Shown here in pieces: positions 16,472 through 24,444 of a stretch of DNA of 64,000 nt (the first letter of the stretch is position 1; each line of letters begins with the position of its first letter). Where the stretch lies: the NCBI GenBank assembly GCA_014647935.1, contig BMQD01000023.1:31681-95680 (forward strand). Direction: 5' to 3'. Below the pieces are notes generated by a model that made no database searches, was not told the DNA's origin, and saw only the letters and a program-made list of their open reading frames with translations. A program made the translations under genes and the position numbers. The stretch is from Planomonospora parontospora. GTDB taxonomy: Bacteria; Actinomycetota; Actinomycetes; Streptosporangiales; Streptosporangiaceae.

Positions 16472-16596
16472 CGGGTGCCTCCGGTCTCGGTGGTGCGGGT
16501 GAGCACGGCGGCCGGCCAGTACGGGTGGGGGTGGTCGTCGCCTGCGGTGAGGGCGGCCAGGTAGTGCTCGATCTCGGCGTCGGTGGGCGGCGTCAT
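16468..16596 (-). CDS. Small protein, 42 aa
   Basis: MTPPTDAEIEHYLAALTAGD, then a His/Pro-rich segment. ATG 16596 overlaps the upstream TGA and its own TGA overlaps the next ATG. The exact fit supports a real gene. Confidence 0.5.
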   Translation of the reverse strand: MTPPTDAEIEHYLAALTAGDDHPHPYWPAAVLTRTTETGGTR

Positions 16597-16781
16597 CGGG
16601 CTTCACCCGCCAGCGCGTCGCGTTCGATCAGGACGGTCTCGATCGCGGCCAGCACTTCACCGCTGAGGGTGAGGGGGCCGGTCGCGGCCAGGGCAGCGCC
16701 CTGGCGGTAGAGGCCCAGCAGTTCGGCCGTGGAGCGGGTGCGGCACCCGGCCACGAGGGCGTCGGTCAGCGGCGTGCTCAC
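16593..16781 (-). CDS. Small helical protein, 62 aa
   Basis: Helical throughout, about one turn of low-complexity Ala/Leu. GTG start coupled to the upstream gene by overlap. Unknown function. Confidence 0.55.
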   Translation of the reverse strand: MSTPLTDALVAGCRTRSTAELLGLYRQGAALAATGPLTLSGEVLAAIETVLIERDALAGEAR

Positions 16782-17407
16782 CGGTTCCCCCGGTAGGTCA
16801 GGCCGTGCTCGGCGGCCAGGGCGTGCCCGGCGCGGGTCAGGTCCGCGTGGGGGATGCGGTTGCTGGTCCAGACCTTCACGAGGGTGCCGAAGGCGTCGCC
16901 CTCGGCCAGGACGTGCGTCGGGCGCGGGAGGAGGTACAGGTCGGAGTCGAGGCGGCGGTGCTCGACGGTGACCTCTTCGACGGCCAGAACGTGCGGGGTG
17001 GTCGAGGTCCAGCCGCCCCGGAAGGAACGCGTGTTCCTGGCTGCAGCAGGTTCACCGTGGCCGGTGCTGTGCTCCGCGGCACGGGGGGTCGCGAGGCTGA
17101 GGAGGCTCAGCAGGTACGGGCTCACCACGTTAGCGAATGCGGTACCGCATCCGATGTCGGCGGCGGCCTGGTCCAGACGGGACCAGAACATGTCCACCTG
17201 CCGCCAGGTGGCGTCAACGACGCTGAGCCGGTACCCGAAGTACCGGTCCGCGTCGCGGGCGTCGCGGGGGGTGCGGCGGACGATGACGTCGAGGTCGCCG
17301 TCTGGCCGGCGGCGGCCGACGAGGGTCCAGACACCCGCGGGGGTGGTCAGGATCCCTGCGGGGTCGAGGTGGCACCGGGAGGCGGTGCGGTGGTGGGTGA
17401 TCAACAT
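16778..17407 (-). CDS. Hypothetical protein, 209 aa
   Basis: N-terminal beta-rich part (VWTLVGRRRPDGDLDVIVRR), helical middle and mixed C-terminus (HVLAVEEVTVEHRR...LYLLPRPT). A dispersed palindrome lies in frame at DIGCGTAFANV. It is co-transcribed with the HTH gene at 17433, so it is the second gene of the leftward transcript from the switch. Confidence 0.6.
   Translation of the reverse strand: MLITHHRTASRCHLDPAGILTTPAGVWTLVGRRRPDGDLDVIVRRTPRDARDADRYFGYRLSVVDATWRQVDMFWSRLDQAAADIGCGTAFANVVSPYLLSLLSLATPRAAEHSTGHGEPAAARNTRSFRGGWTSTTPHVLAVEEVTVEHRRLDSDLYLLPRPTHVLAEGDAFGTLVKVWTSNRIPHADLTRAGHALAAEHGLTYRGNR
17136..17153. repeat. Dispersed palindrome copy 6 (inside a gene)
   Basis: GAATGC-N6-GCATCC, one mismatch, within the gene at 16778. 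Confidence 0.65.
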
Positions 17408-17432
17408 GGCGTTCCCCGTTTCGGGTGGAGGG

Positions 17433-17822
17433 TTACGCGGCGGTGCTGGCGCCGGGGATGTCGTCCTCGGCGGTGTAGTTGTCGGCCAGATAGCCGGTGA
17501 TGCTGGCCAGGGGGATGAGGAACTGGCCGCCGACGCGGAAGCCGTCGAGGTCGCGCCGGGTCACCATGTTGCGCACGGTGGCCTTGCTGACGCGCAGCAG
17601 GTTGTGGGCTTCGGCGACGTTTTGCAGGTGCAGGGCGGCGATCTCCTCGGCGGTGATGCTGTCGCCTCTGCGGATGCGCGCGACGAGTTCAGCGGCCTGG
17701 GTGCTCCCGGCGGGCGACACGGTGGGGGTGCCGGAGGGGATGTCACGCAGCGTTAGGTCGACGCGGAGGGCGTCGGTGGTGCTATCGGGCGCGGGGTCGG
17801 GCTTGTTCACTGCTCTGACCAC
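17433..17822 (-). CDS. Excisionase/Cro-type HTH protein at the genetic switch
   Basis: 129 aa. Residues about 70-115 read NLLRVSKATVRNMVTRRDLD, then GFRVGGQFLIPLASI, a winged HTH of the excisionase/MerR type. It is the first leftward gene from a shared operator region, divergent from an XRE repressor-like gene at 18065. By analogy with lambda-type switches it could be the Cro- or Xis-like early regulator. The promoter (TTGACT, 16 bp, TATCTT) overlaps the repeated operator sequence. Confidence 0.7.
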   Translation of the reverse strand: MVRAVNKPDPAPDSTTDALRVDLTLRDIPSGTPTVSPAGSTQAAELVARIRRGDSITAEEIAALHLQNVAEAHNLLRVSKATVRNMVTRRDLDGFRVGGQFLIPLASITGYLADNYTAEDDIPGASTAA

Positions 17823-18064
17823 CCCTTACCCCCTAATTGATCTTGGTTTCTACGGTCGTACTTCATGATCCCAAGATACTCCCCGTTGCGCATAAGTCAA
17901 CTCGTTGCGCGTAATCTGCGTAACGAGATCAATCTGTTGACTACAGAGAGTCACAAAGTGAAGTTGATCTTGTCGGTGCCATGTGCTATACGGCGCACGC
18001 TGATACCGTTGCGCGTAACCGCATTAGATGCGCAAAATCAGCGAAAGGCACGAAGGAGAGCGCC
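17823..18064. promoter_or_regulatory. Divergent switch region: two promoters and repeated operators
   Basis: Leftward promoter: -35 TTGACT (complement of 17895-17900), 16-bp spacer, -10 TATCTT (17873-17878). Rightward promoter: TTGATC (17964-17969), 17 bp, TATACG (17987-17992). The motif CGTTGCGC(G/A)TAA occurs at 17884, 17903 and 18007. The middle copy lies in an inverted repeat with CTCGTT/AACGAG arms (17901-17927). The layout is that of a lysis-lysogeny switch. Confidence 0.75.
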
Positions 18065-18553
18065 ATGTCACCCGTCCGACGAGACACCCCGTCCCCACCA
18101 CCGGAAGCGGTACTCATCACCCGCCTACGCCGGCGCGAAGGCAGCATCTCCAAGGAGATGGCCATCCGGGAAGCCAACCGCCGTGCCGCCGCCATCAGCC
18201 CTGAGAATGCGTTCAGTGAAGGGACCTGGCGCAACATCGAAAGCGGCAGGACCGAGGCCTCGGACAAGCAGCTCGCCTTGATGGCCCTGGTCGTCGGCGC
18301 GACCCCGGAACAGCTTGAAGAAGCTGGGCGTCCCGCAGCCGCCCAGCTTCTCCGGGCGGAGGCCGAGCGCCGGGTTGCCGCCGACCCCGTGCTGGCCGAA
18401 CTGGATGATCTGACGCCTGAGCGGGTGGTGATGGACCTATTGCAGAAAGTGCAGGACATTCGCCGATCGGCGGAGTGGACAGAAGGAGACAAGGAGCAGA
18501 TGATTCGCAAGCTCCTCGCCCGGGTAATGGCAACCGTCAGATCCGAAGAGTGA
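18065..18553 (+). CDS. Candidate immunity repressor, HTH XRE-like
   Basis: 162 aa from ATG 18065 with AAGGAGAG at good spacing. The N-terminal 90 residues look like a modified XRE domain (LITRLRRREGSISKEMAI, FSEGTWRNIESGRTEAS, KQLALMALVVGATPEQL). The C-terminus is helical and probably dimerises. It is the only rightward gene here, divergent from the HTH gene at 17433 across repeated operators. That position suggests the prophage repressor. It is also a candidate to bind the dispersed GAATGC palindromes, although these differ from the local operator motif. Confidence 0.75.
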   Translation: MSPVRRDTPSPPPEAVLITRLRRREGSISKEMAIREANRRAAAISPENAFSEGTWRNIESGRTEASDKQLALMALVVGATPEQLEEAGRPAAAQLLRAEAERRVAADPVLAELDDLTPERVVMDLLQKVQDIRRSAEWTEGDKEQMIRKLLARVMATVRSEE

Positions 18554-18728
18554 GGCGGCCTGCACGGATTCTTGACAAATTCGGACATGACGCAAAAGAA
18601 TTGTGCATTAGGAAACAATCATAACAATACGGCTTCATGAGCCCACTAGAGGTGCCGTGAGAATTCCACGAGTGGAAGAGTGTGATCTTCAAGACTGGTG
18701 AAGCGGTCCACCGCTCCAGTACGGGAAG

Positions 18729-18995
18729 GTGCACAACAACCACATGAGACGAACCACGCTGACGGGGATACTGGCCGCGCTCGCCGGGATCGGCGCAGGC
18801 GGCATCCTCATCGTCGGCATCGCAACCCCCTATGCGGACGGCGAGAACGCCACACGGCTGTTCTACGGGCTCGTCGCCGCCAGCTCTGCCCTCGGGCTGC
18901 ATGCATCCCTCGGCCGTCGCCGTACGGTCCCTCTGCCCGCAGCCGCGGCCTACGACCTGGGCCTTGAACATGGACAGAGTTATCCCGCGGGCTGA
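18729..18995 (+). CDS. Small membrane protein, 88 aa
   Basis: Two hydrophobic spans (ILAALAGIGAGGILIVGIA and FYGLVAASSALGLHASL) and a short tail. The start is unclear: GTG 18729 or ATG 18744, neither with ideal spacing. A TTGACA at 18572 may mark its promoter region. It may be a lysogenic-conversion gene expressed with the repressor. Confidence 0.55.
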   Translation: MHNNHMRRTTLTGILAALAGIGAGGILIVGIATPYADGENATRLFYGLVAASSALGLHASLGRRRTVPLPAAAAYDLGLEHGQSYPAG

Positions 18996-19030
18996 TCGCT
19001 GAGGCCGAGGGAGTCGCCGGAGACCTTCCC

Positions 19031-19249
19031 CTATCCGGCGGCTCCAGCGCCCACCCACCGCGGATGATCGAAGACGTCCCGCCGGACACCTCGGGTGAAG
19101 TCCCGCCACTCGCCTTCGGTGAACGTCAGCACCGGGCCCTTCCCGGCGTCCTTGGTGTCCCTCACCTCGACGCCCAGGCCGTCGGCGGCCAGCCGCACCT
19201 CCACGCACCCGCCGCTTTCAGACGCGGTGATCCACTGCGAGGTCAGCAT
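19031..19249 (-). CDS. DUF397 protein
   Basis: 72 aa with the family pattern: SQWITASESGGCVEVR, VEVRDTKDAGKGPVLTF and WRDFTRGVR. DUF397 proteins are usually encoded directly after a DUF5753-type XRE regulator, as here (19218, overlapping by 32 bp), and act as its partner. In streptomycetes such pairs influence development and antibiotic output and behave somewhat like toxin-antitoxin pairs. Confidence 0.85.
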   Translation of the reverse strand: MLTSQWITASESGGCVEVRLAADGLGVEVRDTKDAGKGPVLTFTEGEWRDFTRGVRRDVFDHPRWVGAGAAG

Positions 19250-20084
19250 GCGCCGCCTCCCCTCTGATGCTGGCGATGAGATCCATGGACGCCTCGGGCG
19301 GCAACGCGGCCGCCACGATGTGATGCCACCGCTTCTCGAACTCCTCCACCTGCGGACCCTGGTCGATCATTCCATCAGCCCCGGACTCCCGGAACAACGC
19401 TGTCGGCATATCGGGGAAGGTCAGCAGCAGGAACGGCCCGGCCATGCCCGCGTGAGCACCGACCGACGACGGCATGATCCGCACCGTGATGTTCGGCCGC
19501 TCGACCACCTGCAGGAGATGGTCGAGCTGGCGGGCCATCACCTCCTGCCCGCCGGTCGGCCGGCGGAGCGCTTCCTCCCCGATGACGACGTGCATCATCA
19601 GCGGATCATCGCAGGTCAGAACCCACTTCCTCGCCATTCGGGCGCGCACGAGCATCGTGAGCAGATCCGTGGTCTCCCACGGCCGGTCCGCCGCGATGAC
19701 CGCCCGCGCGTACTCCGGCGTCTGCAGCAGGCCCGGGATCAGGAGCGGCTGCCACGACCGCTTCTCCCGGGCCTCGGTCTCCAACGCGATGTACGGCGTG
19801 TAGAGGGCCTTCTGGTGAGATTTCCACCACGGAGGCAACTGCGACTGCTCGACAAGCTGCATGCAGACGATCCGGGTTCCCTCGTCGGCCTCGTAGACAT
19901 CGAGAAGGTTGTCGACATCGCCGCTGGTCACCTGGTTGGTTCCGTTCTCCATGCGGCTGATCTTCGCAACCGACATGCCCGTGGCGGCGGCGGCGTCGGA
20001 GAGCTTCAGCCCGCGCCCGTCACGGAGGTCCCGGAGATGTTCCCCAAGCTTCTCAAGCCGGAGAGGTGGACTGATGCGAGCCAT
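19218..20084 (-). CDS. XRE-family regulator with DUF5753 (Scr1-type)
   Basis: 288 aa. N-terminal HTH at about 12-65 (LGEHLRDLRDGRGLKLSDAA, VAKISRMENG), then the DUF5753 ligand/partner domain (YIALETEAREKRSWQPLLIP, GLLQTPEYARAV, DHLLQVVERPNITVRIMP). It forms the standard pair with the DUF397 gene at 19031. An IR-containing terminator (20212-20247) separates it from the genes to the right. Such pairs are common chromosomal genes, so it may be cargo. Confidence 0.88.
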   Translation of the reverse strand: MARISPPLRLEKLGEHLRDLRDGRGLKLSDAAAATGMSVAKISRMENGTNQVTSGDVDNLLDVYEADEGTRIVCMQLVEQSQLPPWWKSHQKALYTPYIALETEAREKRSWQPLLIPGLLQTPEYARAVIAADRPWETTDLLTMLVRARMARKWVLTCDDPLMMHVVIGEEALRRPTGGQEVMARQLDHLLQVVERPNITVRIMPSSVGAHAGMAGPFLLLTFPDMPTALFRESGADGMIDQGPQVEEFEKRWHHIVAAALPPEASMDLIASIRGEAAHADLAVDHRV

Positions 20085-20211
20085 GCACCCGATTGTTCAC
20101 CATATGGGGGTATCGCCAGTGGAAATATCAGATTCTTGATCGGGATGTGACAACCGAACCGTTCCAACGAACGTCCAACAGATTTCACCCGCACGTGGGC
20201 CGGAAGACGCA

Positions 20212-20247
20212 GAAAGGCCCCGGCTACCGAAGCAGTCGGGGCCTTTC
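20212..20247. terminator. Bidirectional terminator
   Basis: GAAAGGCCCCG / CGGGGCCTTTC, perfect 11-bp arms with AAA/TTT flanks on both sides. It lies downstream of the gene at 20283 (read leftward). Confidence 0.75.
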
Positions 20248-20282
20248 CACGGGATCTATGACAGTTTCACCCACCCGCGATC

Positions 20283-20690
20283 CTACGACGGCCTGCCCCC
20301 CGCCGCGACAATCCGCTCGATCGCGTACACCGTCAGGCCCGCCAGCTTGGCCCGCTTGCGCAACGGCACCCGCGGGTAGCTGGAGACTCCTTCACCGTCC
20401 GCCGGCCGGGTGGCTTCCAGGATCGCGTCGTACAGCTCGCGCTCGGCGGCGGCGAACTGCTCCAGGTGCCGCTTCGCGCTCTTGGGGTGGGCGCGGCGGA
20501 TCGCGATCTCGTTCAGCCGCAGCACATCCGCGAGCGGCGTGCGCGGCAGCATCTCCTTGCCGGTGTCGGGATCGGTGAGCGGCACCAGCAGAGCCGCGTG
20601 GAAAGCCTTCGCCGCTGCGGTCAGCCGCTTCTCGGCGGCGGCTACCTGCTCATACGGGGGCGGAGGCGGGAGCGTCGTCATAGTCATCAT
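20283..20690 (-). CDS. Phage-type HTH-like protein, 135 aa
   Basis: Helical throughout (VAAAEKRLTAAAKAFHAALL). The C-terminal 35 residues (RKRAKLAGLTVYAIERIVAA) look like a short HTH seen in small actinophage proteins. Initiation is ambiguous among MMTM codons. It ends before the terminator at 20212. Confidence 0.6.
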   Translation of the reverse strand: MMTMTTLPPPPPYEQVAAAEKRLTAAAKAFHAALLVPLTDPDTGKEMLPRTPLADVLRLNEIAIRRAHPKSAKRHLEQFAAAERELYDAILEATRPADGEGVSSYPRVPLRKRAKLAGLTVYAIERIVAAGGRPS

Positions 20691-20708
20691 GATACATTTC
20701 CGTCGTGT

Positions 20709-21377
20709 TTACGCGCTGGTGAGCTCAGCCACATGGCGCTCGTACTCGGCTTCGGTCCAGCAGTTACCGCACCCCCCGATCCGCTGGTCGCACTCGATGT
20801 ACGGCTCGCCCGCGATCCGCATCAGGGCGCGGATGTCGCACGAGGGGCACGGCGCGACGAGCGCCTGCACGTGGACCTCCCACGGCGCGAGCGTGTGCGC
20901 GACCTTCCGCAGGTGCGCGACCTCGCCGATCAGCTCACCGATCCACGGCCGCGCGGCGGCCCAGTCCAGGTGCCGAAGCAGGAAGCCGGCCAGCTCGCCG
21001 GCGTCGGCCCGCTCGGGGTAGGTCAGGCCGCGGTGCTCGCAGATCAGCCATACCCAGGACTTCAGCGTGGTGGGGATGGACGGCGGGCCGGTCTGGTCGC
21101 CGTAGAGGTCGGTGACGTGTTCGGCGGCCGGGGAGATGGCCGCGAGCACGTCCAGGCGCACGGGGACGGGCTTCTCCCGGGAGCCGGAGACCTTCTCGCC
21201 TCCGGCCCCGCCGGGGATGGTGTGCAGGCCCAGCCAGTGGACGATCGCGGGCATCCCGGCCAGGTCTCGGCGGCAGCGGGTCAGGCAGCTCGTGCAGGTG
21301 AGATGACCGGAGACGGCCTGGCGAGGGCCGCTCCCCGCTCCGCAGCGCGGCGCAATGCACAAGGTCGTCTCGGTCAT
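20709..21377 (-). CDS. Zinc-ribbon phage protein, 222 aa
   Basis: ATG 21377 follows GAGGAAGCG. N-terminal Cys pattern (CIAPRCGAG, LTCTSCLTRC) and a second C-terminal set (PCPSCDIRALM, ECDQRIGGCGNCW), with a helical core between. Homologues of this layout are widespread in Streptomyces prophages as uncharacterised proteins. Probably nucleic-acid binding. Confidence 0.65.
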   Translation of the reverse strand: MTETTLCIAPRCGAGSGPRQAVSGHLTCTSCLTRCRRDLAGMPAIVHWLGLHTIPGGAGGEKVSGSREKPVPVRLDVLAAISPAAEHVTDLYGDQTGPPSIPTTLKSWVWLICEHRGLTYPERADAGELAGFLLRHLDWAAARPWIGELIGEVAHLRKVAHTLAPWEVHVQALVAPCPSCDIRALMRIAGEPYIECDQRIGGCGNCWTEAEYERHVAELTSA

Positions 21378-21412
21378 CGCTTCCTCCTGAGGGATGGATA
21401 GCAGTCGCTTAT

Positions 21413-21430
21413 GAATGCACCACCGCATTC
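21413..21430. repeat. Dispersed palindrome copy 7
   Basis: GAATGC-N6-GCATTC, perfect arms, 36 bp upstream of the start of the gene at 20709. Confidence 0.75.
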
Positions 21431-21459
21431 ACTACGTGCAGACTACATACATTTTTCGA

Positions 21460-21597
21460 TCATGTCCGCCGTACCGCAGTACGCCGCACCACCGGCACCT
21501 CGTCGGTGTCGTACAGGGCACGCAGCGCGGCGAGCAGCGTGTCCATGCCGGTGCCGTCACCGAGCCGGTCCGGGCTGATCGGCAGGGGCGCGGTCAT
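21460..21597 (-). CDS. Small protein, 45 aa
   Basis: MTAPLPISPDRLGDGTGMDT then a helix (LLAALRALYDTDEVP). ATG overlaps the upstream stop as TGATG. Unknown function. Confidence 0.5.
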   Translation of the reverse strand: MTAPLPISPDRLGDGTGMDTLLAALRALYDTDEVPVVRRTAVRRT

Positions 21598-21845
21598 CAC
21601 GCGAGTCCCGTGCAGCCGACGAAGGTGACGTAGTCGAGGGCCTCGTCCGCCGTCATGGAGCCCTCGGCGATGAAGTCCTGGTTGAGCTCGGCCGCAATGG
21701 CTTCGGCCGCGGTGGCGATGACGGGGATCGCGTCGACCGCCGAGACGCTGCGCGCGATGTCGCGGGCGATGTCGCGGCAGCCGGTGCGGCGGACGCTGAA
21801 GCCACTGCCGCACAGGACGGCCTGGAATGTCGGGGTGGCGTTCAC
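21597..21845 (-). CDS. Hypothetical protein, 82 aa
   Basis: Helical repeats (CRDIARDIARSVSAVDAIPV) and an acidic C-terminus (TADEALDYVTFVGC). Overlaps both neighbours. Confidence 0.55.
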   Translation of the reverse strand: MNATPTFQAVLCGSGFSVRRTGCRDIARDIARSVSAVDAIPVIATAAEAIAAELNQDFIAEGSMTADEALDYVTFVGCTGLA

Positions 21846-22117
21846 TCGCTGTCCTCCTGCCAGGAGTCGATGGCCTCGGCGGCGGCGCGGGCCTTGCCGC
21901 TGCAGTAGGTGAACTGCTCGGCGGCCATGCGGAAGCCGTCGTTGCTGATGAGTGGGGTGTCAGCGCCGGTCTCGTGGGCGGCCTTGGCTTCGGTGGCGGC
22001 GGCGTCCATGCGCTCGGCGTAGACCCGCAGGGCGGTGGTGATGATGGTGTGGTGCTCGGTGAGGAGGTCGCGGGCGCGCTCCATGACGCGGTGGTCCTCA
22101 CGGTCGATGAACGGCAT
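21842..22117 (-). CDS. Hypothetical helical protein, 91 aa
   Basis: Starts MPFIDREDHRVMERARDLL at ATG 22117 with GAGAGG upstream. All-helical, acidic end. Unknown. Confidence 0.6.
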   Translation of the reverse strand: MPFIDREDHRVMERARDLLTEHHTIITTALRVYAERMDAAATEAKAAHETGADTPLISNDGFRMAAEQFTYCSGKARAAAEAIDSWQEDSE

Positions 22118-22148
22118 CTGGTGCCTCTCGTAGAAGGGGTTGAGGGGT

Positions 22149-22169
22149 GGCCCGCCGGACGGGCGGGCC
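22149..22169. terminator. Intercistronic GC hairpin
   Basis: GGCCCGCC / GGCGGGCC arms after the stop at 22176; the partition-type palindrome at 22174 abuts it. Confidence 0.5.
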
Positions 22170-22173
22170 GGGT

Positions 22174-22188
22174 GCTTACCGGGTAAGC
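22174..22188. repeat. parS: Candidate parS site 1
   Basis: GCTTACCGGGTAAGC: 7-bp arms around a single central base. It overlaps the stop codon of the gene at 22176. One of five identical-arm sites clustered around parAB. Confidence 0.7.
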
Positions 22189-22448
22189 GGCTCGGTGGTG
22201 ATGCGGACGGGCGGGTACTCCTTGACGCTGCGCTGGTCGGCGATGAACCACAGCAGCCCGGTGGAGGACCACTTGGCGCCGGTGAAGCGGGTATCGGCGT
22301 GGGTGCGGGTGTCGGTCTTCCATCCGCCCAGCTCGATGTGGCTGGGGTAGCGGACGACTTCCTCGATCTCCAGGAACACCTTGCGCGACCCATAGGGATT
22401 GCGGACGAGGTAGCCGGGGACGACCTCGGCGGCGGCGATCCAGCTCAT
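22176..22448 (-). CDS. Hypothetical protein, 90 aa
   Basis: Starts MSWIAAAEVVPGYLVRNPYG, a beta-rich module (FLEIEEVVRYPSHIELGGWK), and ends in a short basic tail whose stop codon is inside a candidate parS. Overlaps the upstream gene by 4 bp. Confidence 0.6.
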   Translation of the reverse strand: MSWIAAAEVVPGYLVRNPYGSRKVFLEIEEVVRYPSHIELGGWKTDTRTHADTRFTGAKWSSTGLLWFIADQRSVKEYPPVRITTEPLTR

Positions 22449-22771
22449 CGGCGGGCCCGGGTGAGGTCGTGGACGAGAGCGGTGTAGGCGGTGCGGGTGC
22501 GGATGGCGAAGCAGGCCCGGCACAGGCGGTCGGCGGACACCGCGGCGGCCAGGAGTTTGTCGAACACCTCTTCGCGGTCGCCGTCGTCGGCGAGGACCGC
22601 GAGGGTCTGGCCGACGGGGGCGGGGTTGCCGCACAGGAGCTGGCAGCCGTTGATGGGTCGGTCCCAGGCGAGATGGACCTTTCCGCCGTGGTTGACGGTG
22701 GCGAGGATGACCTGGGCGAGCGGCTTAAAGAATGCGTTTCCGCATTCGTAAGTGCTGGTCTGGCTGGTCAT
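22445..22771 (-). CDS. Small Cys-rich phage protein, 108 aa
   Basis: ATG 22771, first gene of a leftward run. Residues 9-14 (ECGNAF) are encoded by a dispersed palindrome. Cysteines in CQLLCGN and RLCRACFAIR suggest a zinc site. Unknown function. Confidence 0.6.
   Translation of the reverse strand: MTSQTSTYECGNAFFKPLAQVILATVNHGGKVHLAWDRPINGCQLLCGNPAPVGQTLAVLADDGDREEVFDKLLAAAVSADRLCRACFAIRTRTAYTALVHDLTRARR
22730..22747. repeat. Dispersed palindrome copy 8 (inside a gene start)
   Basis: GAATGC-N6-GCATTC, perfect, within the first codons of the gene at 22445. Confidence 0.8.
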
Positions 22772-23019
22772 GTGGTGCCTTTCGTTCGGGCGGGCGCGGT
22801 CGGAATGGCGACCGAATTCCATGATCATCAGCTTGATGATCTGCGACCATGCTACCCCATCCGTCGCGCATATGCGACGATTAATGATCATAATGGGGTG
22901 ACTACCGCCTGCACTACCGCCGCGAGCGAATGCACCCCCGCGTTCAACAACGCAAAAAGCGCTAACATGCGTAACGACATCACCCACGGCGCGAGGCCCA
23001 CCACAGCGGAGACCACCAC
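22772..23019. promoter_or_regulatory. Divergent control region of the partition operon
   Basis: It separates a leftward gene from the rightward RHH-parA-parB genes. Palindromes: GATCATCA/TGATGATC (22823-22841) and CGTCGC/GCGACG (22862-22879), followed by AT-rich sequence suited to promoters. One dispersed palindrome variant lies at 22928-22945. ParA or the RHH protein may autoregulate here. Confidence 0.6.
22928..22945. repeat. Dispersed palindrome copy 9 (variant)
   Basis: GAATGC-N6-GCGTTC, one mismatch, upstream of the parAB operon. Confidence 0.55.
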
Positions 23020-23541
23020 ATGGAACGGCCACCCTCCGACGACTCCCTGCGCCAGCCCCTGTTCATCGCCCCCGGCGAGAACCCATCCCCGCCGAGCCGC
23101 AGCACCCGCAGCCCCAAACGGATCAAGGCCCCGACCTGGACCGGCCAACGACCCCTGACGATCCGCATGTGGCCCATCGCCGTCGACCGGCTCACCGTCG
23201 CCTGCGAGCAGACCGGCCTTGGCCGCAAGGGCGTTATCCAGGACGCCCTGACCCACTACTTCGACCGGATCGGCGTGCCCACCGACCTCGACATCGGCCC
23301 CGACCGGCCCCGCCGCGACCCGGCCACCCGCCGGCCCCGCAAGGGCGTGGTGAAGGACGAGCGGGAGACCATCACCGTCCGCGCCGACCCGATCATCGAC
23401 GCTCGCCTCACCAAGGCCTGCGAGATGACCGGCCTGAGCCCGCAGGGCATCTACGACGACGCACTCGACCCGTACTTCGACCTGATCGGTATCCCGGTTA
23501 ACCCGGAGAACCGGCTCCCCTCAGAGCCGATGCCCGAGTGA
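23020..23541 (+). CDS. Tandem ribbon-helix-helix-like protein upstream of parA
   Basis: 173 aa with two similar modules. Residues about 45-88 (LTIRMWPIAVDRLTVACEQT, VIQDALTHYFDRIGVP) and about 115-158 (ITVRADPIIDARLTKACEMT, GIYDDALDPYFDLIGIP) each fit a beta-strand plus two helices, as in RHH DNA-binding proteins. A single chain with two RHH units acts like a built-in dimer. Sitting directly before parA, it may regulate the partition operon (as ParG, Omega or CopG do) or bind the centromere. Confidence 0.65.
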   Translation: MERPPSDDSLRQPLFIAPGENPSPPSRSTRSPKRIKAPTWTGQRPLTIRMWPIAVDRLTVACEQTGLGRKGVIQDALTHYFDRIGVPTDLDIGPDRPRRDPATRRPRKGVVKDERETITVRADPIIDARLTKACEMTGLSPQGIYDDALDPYFDLIGIPVNPENRLPSEPMPE

Positions 23542-23751
23542 CCTGCAGTGGCTGATCACCTCGGCGGGCGACGGGTATGCTGACGAGCGGACCTGTAGCG
23601 AGGACCAGCGGCGGGCCGTCACCCACACCGGGAGGCGGCCCTTTCGCCTGTTCGCACCCGGTGACGCCCCGACCCTGCCGTGCGTGAATCCCTAGGATGT
23701 GCAATGCGCTCCGGCTCCCAGCCGGGACGCGACTCGCTACAGGAGGCCCCC

Positions 23752-24444
23752 ATGTCCGAACCCACCCGGCAGCCGCCGGCTCTGCATCTGCCGAAACCCC
23801 TGGTCATTACCATCGGCTGCTTGAAGGGCGGCGTTGGTAAGACCACCAGCGCGTTCTTCCTCGCCGCGTACTTCGCGCTCGTCCACGGGCTGCGCGTGCT
23901 GGTCATCGATGCCGACCCGCTGAGCCAGACCGGGTACTCGTGGTACCGCACGCTCGCCAAGGCCGGGGTGACCTGGCCGTTCAAGCTGGACACCTTCCCG
24001 TCTAAGCACGTCGGTGACTTCATTGACGACCGAGCCGGGGAGTTCGACGTGATCATCGTGGACACCGGCGGGGAAAGCGACGAGATCTTCAAGGCCGCCG
24101 TCCGCAAGTCGCATGAGCTGATCATCGCGACCGCGCCGACCGAGGCCGAGATGGAGCGCGTCCCGCCTACGTTCGCGGCGGCGGCCGCCGCCGCGCAGGG
24201 AGCGCCCCAGGAGATCCGGGTGCGGGTGCTGCTGACCAAAGTGCCCACACACCCGTCGAAGGAAGGCGCGGAGGCCCGCGACAAGTTCGACGCCGCCGAA
24301 TACGAGGTGTTCGAGGCGCAGGCGTCGAACTGGAAGTGGTACCGCACGGCGGTCCGTTCCACCAACCCGCTGGACGACCTGGGCGAGTACCAGGAGATCG
24401 GCGATGAACTCACCGCCGAGTACCTCGCTGAGGTCGCCGCATGA
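23752..24444 (+). CDS. parA: ParA partition ATPase
   Basis: 230 aa from ATG 23752, with AGGAGG at ideal spacing; an upstream in-frame start at 23680 lacks this. Deviant Walker A at residues 25-32 (KGGVGKTT), Walker A' region VLVIDADPLSQTGYSWY and Walker B VIIVDTGGES. ParA moves plasmids on the nucleoid in partnership with ParB. The stop overlaps parB by 4 bp (ATGA). Its small size and lack of an N-terminal HTH suggest a type Ib-like or chromosomal-like ParA, with regulation left to another protein (perhaps the RHH gene upstream). Confidence 0.92.
   Translation: MSEPTRQPPALHLPKPLVITIGCLKGGVGKTTSAFFLAAYFALVHGLRVLVIDADPLSQTGYSWYRTLAKAGVTWPFKLDTFPSKHVGDFIDDRAGEFDVIIVDTGGESDEIFKAAVRKSHELIIATAPTEAEMERVPPTFAAAAAAAQGAPQEIRVRVLLTKVPTHPSKEGAEARDKFDAAEYEVFEAQASNWKWYRTAVRSTNPLDDLGEYQEIGDELTAEYLAEVAA

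Noticed and set aside
18195-18210. GAATGCGTTC in the repressor gene as a family member
   Set aside because: Arms are adjacent with no 6-bp spacer, unlike all accepted copies.
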